DNA of 64,000 bases from Arion vulgaris (GCA_020796225.1 CM036754.1:18304867-18368866), one strand, 5' to 3'; shown: positions 33,160 through 44,550, counted from the first letter of the stretch. Numbers and translations are program-made. Notes: generated by a model from the letters alone, not told the origin.

Positions 33160-33330
33160 TGATATCTATATTGCATTGTGGTGTTTACTGCTTCTTAGAG
33201 ATAACCACAACCTCTGTTTTCTTTATATTCATGCTTAATCCTTCCTTTTCACTATCTCTCACAATGTCTATCAAGTCTTGTAGATCTTGTTCATTTGTCT
33301 CTATGAGAATTGTGTCATCAGCTTATCTTA
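33160..33330 (-). pseudogene. LINE RT catalytic-end fragment
   Basis: The minus strand reads DDTILIETNEQDLQDLIDIV and EGLSMNIKKTEVVVISKKQ, the region from the YADD box (first Asp pair kept, preceding residues altered) through the TE(V)-type block of an RT of the 35770-36180 type. It joins abruptly to an RNase H region of another family, so the junction is chimeric. Confidence 0.75.
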
Positions 33331-33369
33331 GACTGTCTCAGTTTTACCTGCCAACTGTTATTCCTGCCT

Positions 33370-33840
33370 TACCTTTCATGGTCTTTCCTCCCATTTCTTG
33401 CTCTGTCTGTCCTTCTTTCCTGGTCTATTCTTCCACTTCTGTGTCTATCTGTCCTTCTTTCCTGGTCTATTCTTCCACTTCTTTGTCTATCTGTCCTTCT
33501 TTCCTGGTCTATTCTTCCACTTCTTGCTCTATCTGTCTTTCTTTCCCAATCTTTCCACTTCTATATCCGTCCTTCTTTTCCAGTCTATCCTCCATCTTCT
33601 TGCGCTAGCTGTCCTTCTTTCCTGGTCTATTCCTTCACTTCTTGCTCTATCTGTCATCCTTTCCCAGTCTATCGTTCCCCTTCCTGCTATATATGTCCTT
33701 TCCCAGTCTATCCACCATCTTCATCCGCTATCTGTCCTTCTTTCCTTCTCTATCCTCTCATTTTTTACTCTATCTTTCGTTCTCTCCTTCCACTTCTGGC
33801 TTAATCTGTCCTTTCCCAGTCTATTTGCTCTATATACTGA
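33370..33840. repeat. About 42-bp pyrimidine-rich minisatellite, about 11 units
   Basis: Unit 'tgtccttctttcctggtcta' plus 'ttcttccacttctttgtctatc' with many point changes and length variants. It starts about 40 bp beyond the RT fragment. Confidence 0.85.
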
Positions 33841-33966
33841 ATCTTCCCCCATTCCCCTCTAATCTTACTTTGAATTCATGTTCTTCCTATGTTTACCTTT
33901 CATTCCCGCTTCAATTATTTACATCTTGTTTGTTTCCTACTATCGTACCAACCAACCTTCCTTCCT

Positions 33967-34229
33967 TCTTCTTCTTCTTCTTCTTCTTCTTCGAACGCTC
34001 CATATCGATCATTTGTTAATCACTTTGTGTGATCTGAGTATAAGAGCGATTGTATGCTGCGCCAGTTATGCGCCTACAAGTAGGCCAGCACATCCGATTT
34101 CTGCGACGCTTTTTATTAACTATGGTAGCTTCAATAGGCCCATATATTAGTCGCCTGTTATGACATACCTTGTAGGTCGCAGTTTTACTATTCTGTGCTT
34201 CCCCTGAGAGCACCGGCAACAGACACACG
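33967..34229 (-). mobile_element. SINE family B, copy 3
   Basis: From (CTT)n and 'cgaacgctccatatcgatca' to 'gagcaccggcaacagacaca'. The core is altered to 'agtcgcctgttatgacatac' on the plus strand. It lies between two pyrimidine-rich arrays. Confidence 0.82.
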
Positions 34230-34254
34230 GATGTTTTCCTTTCAACCATTGTAC

Positions 34255-35195
34255 ATTTTATCTTCTTCTTTCCTTCAACCACCCATTTTCGTCCTCTTCT
34301 CCCCACTTTTCTCTTCTTCCCAACTTTTCGTCCTCATCTCCCCACTTTTCGTCCTCATCTCCCCACTTTTCGTCCTCTATTCTCCACTTTTCGTCCTCTT
34401 CTCCCCACTTTTCGTCCTCTATTCTCCACTTTTCGTCCTCTTCTCCCCACTTTTCGTCCTCTATTCTCCACTTTTCGTTCTCTTCTCCCCACTTTTCGTC
34501 CTCTTCTCTCCACTTTTCGTCCTCTTCTCCCCACTTTTCGTCCTCTTCTCTCCACTTTTCGTCCTCTTCTCTCCACTTTTCGTCCTCTTCTCCCACTTTT
34601 CGTCCTCTTCTTCCACTTTTCGTCCTCTCTCTCCACTTTTCGTCCTCTTTTCTCACTTTTCGTCCTCTTCTCCCACTTTTCGTCCTCTTTCTCCACTTTC
34701 GTCCTCTTCTCCCCACTTTTCGTCCTCTTCTTCCACTTTTCGTCCTCTCTCTCCACTTTTCGTCCTCTTCTCCCTACTTTTCGTCCTCTTCTCCACTTTT
34801 AGTCCTCATCTCCACTTTTCGTCCTCTCTCCACTTTTCGTCCTCTCTCCACTTTTCGTCCTCTTCTCCCTACTTTTCGTCCTCATCTCCCCACTTTTCGT
34901 CCTCTTCTCCCCACTTTTCGTCCTCTTCTCCCTACTTTTCGTCCTCATCTCCCCACTTTTCGTCCTCATCTCCCCACTTTTCGTCCTCATCTCCCCACTT
35001 TTCGTTCTCTTCTCCCCACTTTTCGTCCTCTTCTCCCCACTTTTCGTCCTCATCTCCCCACTTTTCTTTCTCTTCTCCCACTTTCGTCCTCTTCTCCCCA
35101 CTTTTCGTTCTCTTCTCCCCACTTTTCGTAGTCTTCTCTCTTCCTCATCTCCCCACTTTTCGTCCTCTTCTCCCCACTTTAAACCCTCTATCCTC
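34255..35195. repeat. 21-bp polypyrimidine minisatellite, about 44 units
   Basis: Unit 'ttctccccacttttcgtcctc' minus small variants, essentially all pyrimidine apart from one A and one G. Long frames on both strands follow from the 21-bp period. Mirror-like homopurine/homopyrimidine composition could allow triplex (H-DNA) structure (inference). Confidence 0.95.
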
Positions 35196-35629
35196 CACCA
35201 TCTCATATTCGTGTGTACATCTACTTGTTCTCTTGCCAAGGTAAAGTACACGGATGTTGACTTCAATGTGACATGAACTTTGAATGATTGTAAATAAAGT
35301 CAAGCTATCTGTCCCCATTTTCAGCCTTTCAGACAAGCTTCGAAACGAGAGATCACGGTCACCTTAACCAGATCGTTAAAACGATCGCCTTTCTCAGTTC
35401 CTACAACTGCTCTGAAATCAATACAACAGAACAATTAAATCTTCGCCATACTCGACACGCATGACAAGGAAAAGAACAGGACATTAAAATAAAAAAAAAA
35501 CAGCAACCAAAACAAATAAAACAAGCAAAAAACATGTAATTGCCTGAAGAATGGGTGGATTTGTGACCATCATCGTGAGCCATGCCGGCTAGCGTAAACG
35601 ATTCTGTACATTTACTCGGTTCTTTGAGC

Positions 35630-36185
35630 TCATTTTCTCAGCGATTTATTCTCTCCGCACATTTCAACTCCCAACGGAGCACAAGTCTTCAACAAACTTC
35701 TTCCAGCTCTTCCTCTTCCCTGCCATTCCTTCCAATTCTTTCCATATTTTACATATCCTTTTAATATCATTTGTTTTCCTCGCTGTCCACGGAATTTTCA
35801 GCATTCTTCTGCAAAACCACATCTATATGGCTTCCAGTTGATTGTTTGTTAATTTTCCATGAATCTCTGCCATACATAAGTATTGGTTCAATATAGCATT
35901 GGGGTGCACGCTTTCGCAGTGTCATTGGTAGTGACTTCACGCATAGTGTGTTTTTCATTTTCATAAAAGATGCTTTTGTTTGAGCTATTCTACTCGTAAT
36001 CTCTGTTTTACATCTTCCATCTGATGTTAGGAATGTTCCCAGATACTTGAATCGATGGACTTGTTTCAGTGTTGTGTTATTTATTTTGATATTGCATTTT
36101 GGTGCTTCCTGTTTCTTAAAGATAACCATTACGTCCGTAAATATACACTTGTTAAAATGAAATTTAACGGAACAAATTTTCAACT
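35630..36185 (-). pseudogene. LINE RT C-terminal region
   Basis: The minus strand reads VMVIFKKQEAPKCNIKINNT, TLKQVHRFKYLGTFLTSDGR, TSRIAQTKASFMKMKNTLCV and CYIEPILMYG, then, shifted, a tail ending around 'gttgggagttgaaatgtgcg' near 35670. Related fragments are at 26652, 28454, 38395 and 60985. 5'-truncated and frameshifted. Confidence 0.82.
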
Positions 36186-36214
36186 GAATTCGGACTATAT
36201 TTAATTACCTGGGA

Positions 36215-36935
36215 TTCTTCTTCTTCTGTTGTCGTCACACTGCTACAGAGTTGTTGCCCAGTGTCGTGGTTTTCTGTTTTTGTCTTGCGCTGTTCTGGTG
36301 GCTTGTGTGATTGTTATCTTTGCTCTTTCACAGGATTCTGCTACGCCATCTAACCATCTTTTCCGTGGTCTTCCTCTTGCCTTCTTTCCCGATGTTCTGT
36401 TGTAGAAGACTATGTATACTGTGGAGTTTGGATGCATTCTTATTAAGTGGCCAAACCACTTCATTCTTTGTTTCTCTATGTAATTCAAACACGGTTTTGT
36501 GCCAACTTTCTGTCTTATGCTGATGTTAGTGATTCTGTCTTTTCTTGCGTTGTTGGTAACTTTTCGCTGGAATGCATTTCACATGTAGTTATTTTTGTGA
36601 CTGCGCTTTGCTCAATGTCCATGTTTGGCCATGGTAACACAAAGTAGGTATAAAAATGCTGTTGATCATCTGTTGCTTAGCTGCCTATGAAATTTGTGGG
36701 TGCCTTAACAGTGGGGCTAGCTGGTAGGTTACAGCATTTGCTTTTGCACTCTAGCCTCTATCTCTCTATCCAGTTTTCCGTCTTCTGTGAATATGCTTCC
36801 TAAGTATTTGAATTCTTTCACTTGGTTTATTTTAGTGCCATTGACATGGATGTCTAGATTATTATGTTTTCTTCCCATATTCATTATTTCTGTTTTAGTG
36901 TTGTTGATAGAACAGTAAAAAGCATAAAGTAATTG
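36215..36935 (-). pseudogene. LINE RT C-terminal region, second family
   Basis: The minus strand reads TKTEIMNMGRKHNNLDIHVN, KEFKYLGSIFTEDGKLDREI, then shifted pieces, then YIEKQRMKWFGHLIRMHPNS and KARGRPRKRWLDGVAESCER (36488-36243). Standard RT LINE thumb and Arg-rich tail, broken by several frameshifts. Confidence 0.82.
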
Positions 36936-36939
36936 TTTG

Positions 36940-37380
36940 CCTGTCCTAGAACAAAGAAATAAAAAATAAAGAAATTGTTAAAAAGAACATTTCTTTCTTG
37001 ACTGCAACTTAGTAAAATCTCTTACACAGTCGCCAGTTTGTATTTGATAATTAATCTGCGTTTTTTGTGTGTTTCCTTCTTAAATATTGCGTAACCACCG
37101 GTGGTATACTAAAAACAAAATCATTGTTTAGTGACGGTAAAGACATCGCTTTGTGGCTAGTTACTGCGCACGAACGCACGCAAGCATGTATGTACACACA
37201 ACAAAACCCCTGGGGTTTTTACCCGATTATATTATAATAGTCTAAAACCCATCAATGTAGATTCGTCATCGTGGAGACATCAGCACAACAAGCCAAGCAG
37301 TCGTTTTCTGTCTTCAATTTTCACAACAAATGGGGAGAAATCATGTCATTACTTTCTCCTGATGTTGTCAGTCTAGCATT
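36940..37380. other. Gene-free stretch
   Basis: No recognised feature. Confidence 0.4.
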
Positions 37381-37384
37381 GTCT

Positions 37385-37852
37385 CTCTCCTCCTCCTTCC
37401 ACCATCAACTGTCCACTGTTCTTCTCCTTCCACCATCAACTGTCCCCTGCTCTTCTCCTTCCACCATCAACTGTCCCTGCCTTCTCCTTCCACCATCAAC
37501 TGTCCCCTACCCTTCTTCCTCCACCATCAATTGTCCCCTGTCTTTCTCCTTCCACCATCAACTGTCCCCTGCCCTTCTTCCTCCACCATCAATTGTGCCC
37601 TGCCCTTCTTCCTCCACCATCAATTGTGCCCTGCCCTTCTTCCTCCACCATCAATTGTGCCCTGCCCTTCTTCCTCCACCATCAATTGTGCCCTGCCCTT
37701 CTCCTTCCACCATCAATTGTCCCCTGCTCTTCTCCTTCCACCATCAACTGTCCCCTACCCTTCTCCTTCCACCATCAACTGTCCCCTACCCTTCTTCCTC
37801 CACCATCAACTGTCCCCTGCCCTTCTTCCTCCACCATCAATTGTGCCCTGTA
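37385..37852. repeat. 31-bp pyrimidine-rich minisatellite, about 15 units
   Basis: Unit 'ccttcttcctccaccatcaa' plus 'ttgtgccctgc', alternating with a 'ctccttccaccatcaactgt' variant in blocks, indicating local homogenisation of two subtypes. Confidence 0.93.
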
Positions 37853-37864
37853 AAATAATCATAT

Positions 37865-37935
37865 AAAGCCTCGGTACATGTTCGAACTTGCGTATTCGAA
37901 TACTGTGTTCTACCCACTCGACCAGCCACTTCCAT
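37865..37935 (-). mobile_element. tRNA-like SINE head
   Basis: On the minus strand 'ggctggtcgagtgggtagaa' resembles an A box and 'caagttcgaac' a B box about 30 bp further. No complete cloverleaf could be drawn. No second copy noticed. Confidence 0.4.
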
Positions 37936-37989
37936 TGAGTATATTAATATGATAAATTAAGAATACGATTCTACTCTTAAAAAAAGTGT

Positions 37990-38232
37990 CTAAAGGCGAA
38001 GAATTTACTTCATTGCACTGGGTTTTTCACTTATGGCTTCGTCCCTCTCGGCAGAAGTGTCAAGTCACCTGCCGAGAGTGTTACACAAAGCACAAGCACC
38101 ACAGTTCCAGTAACAAATATAGGAATTTCCAGAAATAAATGCACATGCGAACTGAACGAAGTGATCCGGATTCGAACCTTCAACCTTCAGAGCGCAAGGC
38201 AAACGCCTTGATCACTACACCATAGAACACTC
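37990..38232 (-). mobile_element. SINE family C, copy 2
   Basis: Reverse copy with B box 'aggttcgaatccgg' and body 'acttcattgcactgggtttt'. It matches the 19672, 43300 and 54664 copies. Confidence 0.8.
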
Positions 38233-38394
38233 CCTCTTTAAATAATGTCTGACTTTATTTTGTGACAAGTTATCACAGAGACTGGAAACAGCAAAGATAA
38301 CTGTGTAACGGATGGGCGTGTTCCTTGTTTTGTGTATTAAACTTTTCTCGTAGAATCCGTTTGCTAGTGTTGTGCAGACATTGGTTCTTTGAGC

Positions 38395-38890
38395 TCATTT
38401 TCTCAGCGATTTTCTCTGCACCTTTCAACTCCCAACGGAGCACAGGTCTTCAATAAACTTCTTCCACCTCTTCCTGCCATCCCTTCCAATTCTTTCCATG
38501 TTTGACCTATCCTTTTAATAACAGTCTCCAGCTTTCTTCTCCATGTCTGTCTAGGCCTTCATCTACTCCGTGCGGGTTCCAAGTGATAGTACTGACAGTG
38601 CTTGCCTTGCAATGATTCCGTTCGGTCTCAATGTGTGCATCCATCGCCATCGCCTCTTCCTGAGCTCTTTCTCCACTGGTATCTGCTTAGTTCTTTTTCT
38701 GAGTTTCTCGTTCGTAATCTTATCATACGATATCAGTCCGTCTATTCTAAGTAAACATCCATTTATGAAGGTCTGTAGTTTTCTGGTGGTTTCTTTTATT
38801 GTCTTCCATGTTTCCGAGTCATAGAACAGCACTGACTTCACATTTGATTGAAATAAAATAAAATATATAGATGAGTTGTCAGAGAAGAAG
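38395..38890 (-). pseudogene. LINE RT C-terminal tail
   Basis: The minus strand reads VLFYDSETWKTIKETTRKLQ, TFINGCLLRIDGLISYDKIT, KLRKRTKQIPVEKELRKRRW, then shifted to a tail around 38470-38520. The last 120 bp are shared with 35640-35770 and 61000-61080. Confidence 0.8.
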
Positions 38891-39059
38891 AGCAAAAGGA
38901 AATATGAGGGACTTGTATAATATCACAAGGAAGCTAACACAGACTTATTACATAACAATTCATGAATGTTGACATGACTGATACTATTGGATATCCGCAT
39001 ATAGCACTTCTTTCGGAACGTCGCTATAATCACAGCCCGCCTGAAAAAAAACCCCGATA

Positions 39060-39230
39060 TATTAAAAATTCTTCCGCTTCCTCCAGCATCGTGCTTCTTT
39101 AATGTCATGTTGCCACTGTCTTCTTGGTCGTTCCCTTTCTTGTCTTTCAAGAACCATATCCTTCATTACTGTTCTATTCAAACCACTGCGATGTTTAATG
39201 TAACAATATTTCCGTTTGCGGCACATGATG
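39060..39230 (-). pseudogene. LINE C-terminal tail
   Basis: The minus strand reads IKHRSGLNRTVMKDMVLERQ then ERERPRRQWQHDIKEA, an Arg-rich LINE tail. Confidence 0.6.
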
Positions 39231-39420
39231 TTGTTTATTATAAAAGAACTTATATGTATGAAAGTGTGAAAATGATATAATAATCTCGGTAGGTGGCATA
39301 TCATTTCTACAGAGGGTAACAGAACCATATCGAGAAACCAGTTACAATAAAGGCAATACTTCATACATACAGGTTCTTTAAAAACAAAAGAGATATCTTG
39401 CGTAAAATGGGAATACTTTT

Positions 39421-39664
39421 CTTCTTCTTCAAACGCTCCATATCGACCACTTGTTAACCACGCTGTGTGATTTGTATGTGATCTGAGCATAAAAGCGATT
39501 GTACGTTGTGCCAGTTATGCGTCTACAAGTAGGCCAGCACATCCCATACTTTTTATTTACTAGGGTAGCTTCTCTAGGTCCTACATCAGTGGCCTCTTAC
39601 GTGCAGTGTAGGTCGCCGTGGTATTACTCCTTCCTTCCCTTGTGGGGCCCGGCACCATATGGGC
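39421..39664 (-). mobile_element. SINE family B, copy 4
   Basis: From 'cttcttcttcaaacgctcca' to 'cccggcaccatatgggc' with a small internal deletion in the 'ccgatttctgcgacgc' segment. No TSD found. Confidence 0.82.
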
Positions 39665-40187
39665 AAAATAGAAATAAAAAAACACAACAAATAATGATGG
39701 ATATAAATTGCAAAAATACAATAATATTTCTGACTTCTCTAAATCCATTCACTTTGCAATTATTTTGTCTCCGGACTCACTTATATTGCAATATATACTG
39801 AACTAGCCAGTGTACCGGCTTTGCGTCATCTAAAAATATACTGTGAACCACTATATCGGCACATAAGGACGAAAGAGTTAAGAAATGGAAGAAATTGGCA
39901 GCAAACGTATCTCTTAAAAGAAATGTTGAAGACAGGCAGATAAGATAAAAAAAATGACATAATTGGTGAGAAGGAATTATCTCATGTTATGTGAGCGCAT
40001 ACATACTTATGTGAGTATTCTAACTCAGAACGAGAGCATTCATAATGACAGGTTGTCGTAAGTCGAGTTCACCGTAACCTGGTATCCTGCATAACGCAGA
40101 GTACGTGTTTACATAAACTCTATCTAACTGCTAATCTGAACCGATTTTTGTCTCAGTGTGTTGATCAATCCCGCTTTCATTTACACC

Positions 40188-40870
40188 TGTGTAAATGTTA
40201 CATTCAAACTTGCATGTGTAAATGTTACATTCAAACTTGCATGTGTAAATGTTACATTCAAACTTGCATGTGTAAATGTTACATTCAAACTTGCATGTGT
40301 AAATGTTACATTTAGACTTGCATGTGTAAATGTTACATCCAAACTTGCATGTGTAAATGTTACATTCAAACTTGCATGTGTAAATGTTACATTCAGACTT
40401 GCATGTGTAAATGTTACATTAAGACTTTCATGTGTAAATGTTACATTCAGACTTGCATGTGTAAATGTTACATTCAAACTTGCATGTGTAAATGTTACAT
40501 TTAAACTTCTATGTGTAAATGTTACATTCAGACTTTCATGTGTAAATGTTACATTCAGACTTGCATGTGTAAATGTTACATTTAAACTTCTATGTGTAAA
40601 TGTTACATTCAGACTTGCATGTGTAAATGTTACATTTAAACTTCTATGTGTAAATGTTACATTTAAACTTCTATGTGTAAATGTTACATTTAAACTTATG
40701 TGTAAATGTTACATTTAACTTCATGTGTAAATGTTACATTCAAACTTGCATGTGTAAATGTTACCTTCAGACTTGCATGTGTAAATGTTACATTTAAACT
40801 TCTATGTGGAAACTTACATTTAACTTCGATGTGTAAATGTTACATTTAAATTCTATGTGAAATCTTACAT
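40188..40870. repeat. 27-bp minisatellite, about 25 units, followed by (TA)25
   Basis: Unit 'gtgtaaatgttacattcaaa' plus 'cttgcat'. The unit contains the short inverted repeat TGTAA-atg-TTACA. It degenerates toward the right and passes into (TA)n at 40872-40922. Frames open on both strands are period artefacts. Confidence 0.95.
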
Positions 40871-40871
40871 T

Positions 40872-40924
<53 letters not shown>

Positions 40925-40925
<1 letters not shown>

Positions 40926-42535
40926 CCTTTTCGTTTTTACAGACGATCAATTGGCAAGTGTTTCACTGTGACAACTTCTGAGTTTTCGCTTGTCTCTCTT
41001 GTCTTTCAGCTCATCCCTAAGTCTCTCTTCAAAAAATTCTGCACCTTTGCGTAATGTCGCTTCCCATATTTCTCGATCATCAGCCAGTTTTTTCCATTTG
41101 CTGGGAGCGATAGAAAAGTTATTCATTGAGACCTAGCAGACATCTTTATATCTGAGCAGTGGTCTGCCTTGGTGTCTCTTCCCCTCCGAAAGTCCACAGA
41201 ACAACATTTGTTTTGGAATGCGGTCATTGTCCATTCTTCGCACATTTCCTAGCCATCTAAGTCTTCTACTGCTGAGCATGCCTATGATGGAAGGCAAGTT
41301 TGCAAGTTGCAGTACTTCAGATTTGGTTATCTTGTCGTATCACCTGATGTTTATAATCTTGCGGAGACATCGAAGGTGAAATATGTTAAGTCTTCTCTTG
41401 TGCCTTGAGTAGGCTGTCCATATTTCTGAGCCATATAGTAAAGAGCTATACACAGGCTCGATATATTTGAATCTTCTTCTGCAATGTTAATTTTTTGTTG
41501 TCCGACGCTCTCTTTGATAGTTTGCCGAACGTATTAGCTGCGCTGCCTATTCGTGCGTTGATTTCTTCATCAAGAGAAAAGTTGGCAGCAACTATGGAAC
41601 CAAGATAGCAGAATTTTTGAACTGTGGTTAGATGATGGGTACCATTTAAAGTGATATTTGTTGATGTGTTATTTCCCTGACATAAACCCACTGTTTTGGC
41701 GACACTTATAGTCAGAGAAAACAGGTCGCATGGCCTGGCCAAATTATTTATTAGGGATTGCAGTGTAGCCTTACTGTGTGCAACTAAGGCAGCATCGTTA
41801 GCGAAAAGGAGTTCCTTGAGAAGAAATTCTGTTGTTTTTGTTTTGGCTCTTAAGCGAGCCAAGTTGAAGAGTGAGCCATCAGATCTCGTGCGGATGGCCA
41901 TGGCCATGGCCATTTGAGTTGTTCGTATGTGTCGATTCCTCCCCGCCAATAATGGCTGACACATTCCGTTTCTGAGGACATCTTTTTTTGAGGTTGTTCT
42001 CTAGACAGTTGCAGTCCCCTGCTGACGAGATCTGTCTTCCCGGGTTTGTCTGGAGTCGTCCTACTCTAGATGACTTCAGCCTTCTGTTGCCGGGCTCACC
42101 AACCCAGGCTTTTATGCAGGGTGTGCTTCCTGGACACTGTAGTTTAATCCCTTATGCTTAAGGGAAAGTGTCATAGAAGTAGAAGACAAGACAAGAAAAA
42201 GGATGTCCTCCTCAATAGAGAGAGAGGACAAGTGCTATTTGTCCCATAGCTGGGGGATGGGTTGGTTGCAGCCAGAGCATTTACCACTCGCCGGTGGGTT
42301 CTGCACTGTCACCTTATGAGGCCCCATCCTGCTCCCCGCCTTTTGGTCTGGCCTTTCACCTTCAGTCTGTTCGGCTTGGTTAGACCTGCCAGGAGTTAGA
42401 CTCCCGCCGACATAGCCTGAAGGATCCTAAAGGCACACAAACCCTCCAACCGCGATAAGGTAGGCTAAATATGGAGGGATCTCGTGCGGATGAAAACATC
42501 TCCATCAGCATCCCCGAAGGCTATATAGTTACATT
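40925..42535 (-). pseudogene. LINE RT fragment split by a 581-bp insert
   Basis: On the minus strand, from 42535: AFGDADGDVF, then after the insert IRTRSDGSLFNLARLRAKTK, LLFANDAALVAHSKAT (YADD box changed to FAND), ISVAKTVGLCQ and HHLTTVQKFCYLGSIVAANF. Shifted tails homologous to 15075-15520 follow (RRLRWLGNVRRM, GRPLLRYKD) to about 40925. The catalytic Asp to Asn change alone would inactivate it. Confidence 0.82.
41897..42477. mobile_element. Unclassified 581-bp insertion with 15-bp TSD
   Basis: Inserted in the LINE RT: 'gatctcgtgcggatg' occurs at 41882-41896 and 42478-42492, and removing one copy plus the insert restores the RT reading (DGDVFIRTRSDG). On the minus strand it begins 'ccctccatatttagcctacc' and ends with an (ATGGCC)n tail, suggesting a retroposed SINE or LINE end. 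It contains a GC-richer block with 'aaccctccaaccgcgataag' on the plus strand. No coding recognised. Confidence 0.7.
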
Positions 42536-42795
42536 TATCTATGCAAATCATGGCATACATATCCTTTACAGTACTTAGCCATCAACAACAGTAAACGAAC
42601 CGTGAATCTTCTATGCACCACTTATACGCTCAGCAGTTTGCCATTGCTTTCTGAACGGTGAGGTCTATTTTTATCATTCGTAAAAATCCAAAGGAAAAAA
42701 TTTACTTCTAAACTCGTCCGACGTGGAGTTTGAACCAGTTACGCTGGAGTTGTTGTGATGGAGCTCACTACCGCTTAGGCTACAGGCGCTCATAT
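42536..42795 (-). mobile_element. SINE family E, copy 3
   Basis: Shares 'catatcctttaca', 'agtttgccattgctttctga' and a tRNA-like head near 42725-42795. More diverged than copies 1 and 2; TSD not found. Confidence 0.75.
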
Positions 42796-42804
42796 ATATA
42801 TGAT

Positions 42805-43175
42805 ATCAGTTATCAGTTATCAGTTATATGAGGACTATCATCATAGCACTCCGGACACGTCCATAGGTGCTCCGATCTCCGCCTCAGAAAATCCAGCAGC
42901 GTCCAGCGACCCAACACGCCAGTTCGATGTTGATTAATCAATCTCTTTGCATATTTAGTATGTCGCTCTTTTCGGGCTGCACCAATATTGACACCCATCT
43001 CTTTCAATCTGGTCAGCGAGTGGGATTCACAGTCCTGAAACTCCTCTGTTCGGAAAAACTCTCTCAATGCGTGAAGCATGTCACTTCGATCCATTGCAGT
43101 TCCCTCTGATATTGTAGCCAAGCCAGCCAATCTATCAGCTCGTTCATTACCCCTAACTCCTGCGTGCCCATATAT
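42805..43175 (-). pseudogene. LINE RNase H C-terminus with zinc-like tail
   Basis: The minus strand reads HAGVRGNERADRLAGLATIS, MDRSDMLHALREFFRTEEFQ, DCESHSLTRLKEMGVNIGAA, LINQHRTGVLGRWTLLDFL and WTCPECYDD. It is the same family as 48985-49255. The 105-codon frame at 43130-42813 is unbroken, so this fragment is relatively young. Confidence 0.85.
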
Positions 43176-43299
43176 ATGATATAGTTGTTGTTACGTACAC
43201 ATGGATAAAGCAGACATGTCGACTATTACTTATCTATTTTACTGTTAGAACATCTAAAGATTTCTTGTCAACTCAAGTTTCTCTATTTAGCACAAAAGA

Positions 43300-43545
43300 T
43301 CTATAGTCGAAAGATTGACTTCATTGCACCGGGTATTGCCTCATATGTCTCGGCCCCCCTCCGCAGAAATATTACGCCACCTGTCGAGAGTATTGCACAA
43401 AGCAGGAACTCCGTAACAGCGGCAAGAATCCTAGGTGTCTCTGGACAAAATTCAAATGTGAACAGAACGTCGCGGTTCAGATTCGAACTCACAACCGTCG
43501 AAACGCAAGACAAGGTTTAACCAGTTAACCAAAGAAACCCTCTAG
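43300..43545 (-). mobile_element. SINE family C, copy 3
   Basis: Reverse copy with 'gattgacttcattgcaccgg' and degenerate B box 'agattcgaactca'. Confidence 0.78.
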
Positions 43546-43799
43546 CACACAGGACATAAATAGTGAATATGTTATCAAATTTGAAATGAACTAGGAGAAA
43601 TTATTGTTTATTTATCAATTTTATCCTGACACCTGCTTTAGTTTGCTATTTCAGATGTTTAATTATTAATGATTATTTTACCTGATGAATTCTGTATCGA
43701 TATTTTTCTTGTCTATCTACTGTAAACAAACAGATCGAAAAATCTGATGGCCACAGAAATGTGATTTTAAAGAAGAACGATGAGAATCTCATGATCTGC

Positions 43800-44105
43800 T
43801 AAAGTTTCTAATGTGGAGGTGTTGAATGAGATCGAGACACAAAAAAAGCTTGTTATCAATATAAGAAAGAAGCTGTCATCATTTTTCGGGTCTGTGATGA
43901 GGAAGGGAGATTTAAAACATATTGCAACAACTGGTAAAGTCGAGGAGAGACGAGGCAGAGGAAGAGAGAGAAAAATTTGGGATAGCCTGATTTCATGGCA
44001 CGGAAGAGCGTCAACATCTGAGTTGATAGCAAACATCAGTGACAGAGATTTGTGGAAATCCATGATCGCCTACGAAAGACGGCACCGTACCTGATGGTTA
44101 TCTAC
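43800..44105 (+). pseudogene. LINE C-terminal tail
   Basis: Unbroken 93-codon frame (43813-44094): VLNEIETQKKLVINIRKKLS, FFGSVMRKGDLKHIATTGKV, EERRGRGRERKIWDSLISWH, GRASTSELIANISDRDLWKS. Same family as 10545-10806 but better preserved. 5'-truncated. Confidence 0.82.
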
Positions 44106-44111
44106 AGTGGG

Positions 44112-44172
44112 ACTAGGCACTCGATGTAATCTACCATCAGATCACGGATCCCTGAGAAAAATATCCTATCGT
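44112..44172 (-). mobile_element. Short fragment of SINE family G
   Basis: 'agatcacggatccctgagaa' and the next 25 bases align with the 5' half of G copy 1 near 12030-12070. Lies between two LINE tails. Confidence 0.45.
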
Positions 44173-44550
44173 TTCACAGAGAAAATCTGCAGTAGACTGG
44201 AAGACAAACACTGAATATGATTATAGAAAAGACTCCCTCAAAGGCCTAAGCAAAACAGACCAGGTCATTATATTTCGACTCGCAACGGACACTGCAGACT
44301 CAACAAACACTTATATAGACTAGGAATAAGTCAAACAGCTTTCTGTAAGTGTCAGCAGGCGGAACAGACACCGAAGCATATCCTGCAAGACTAATCTCTC
44401 CTGTGTGAGCTGCGAAGCAATATGTGGCCACACCAATTCGATCTGAAAACTAAGCTTTGGGGAAACCTGACAGACCTGAAGCTGACCACCCAGTTTCTGG
44501 TCCACAGTAAATTAAGCGCATGACCAGAGATCGCTGAAGAAATAGAAGAT
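44170..44550 (+). pseudogene. LINE 3' tail, same family as 31866-33141
   Basis: Plus-strand match to the reverse complement of about 31866-32235: 'ctgcagtagactggaagaca', 'tagactaggaataagtcaaa' and 'gaccagagatcgctgaagaa'. Many stops. The tail continues as 'atagaagatatgg'. Confidence 0.82.

Noticed and set aside
34195..35244. 349-codon plus-strand frame and overlapping minus frames
   Set aside because: Products of the 21-bp polypyrimidine repeat; open in several phases on both strands.
40158..40718. 186-codon frame with repeated CVNVTFKLA
   Set aside because: Translation of the 27-bp minisatellite, also open on the opposite strand.
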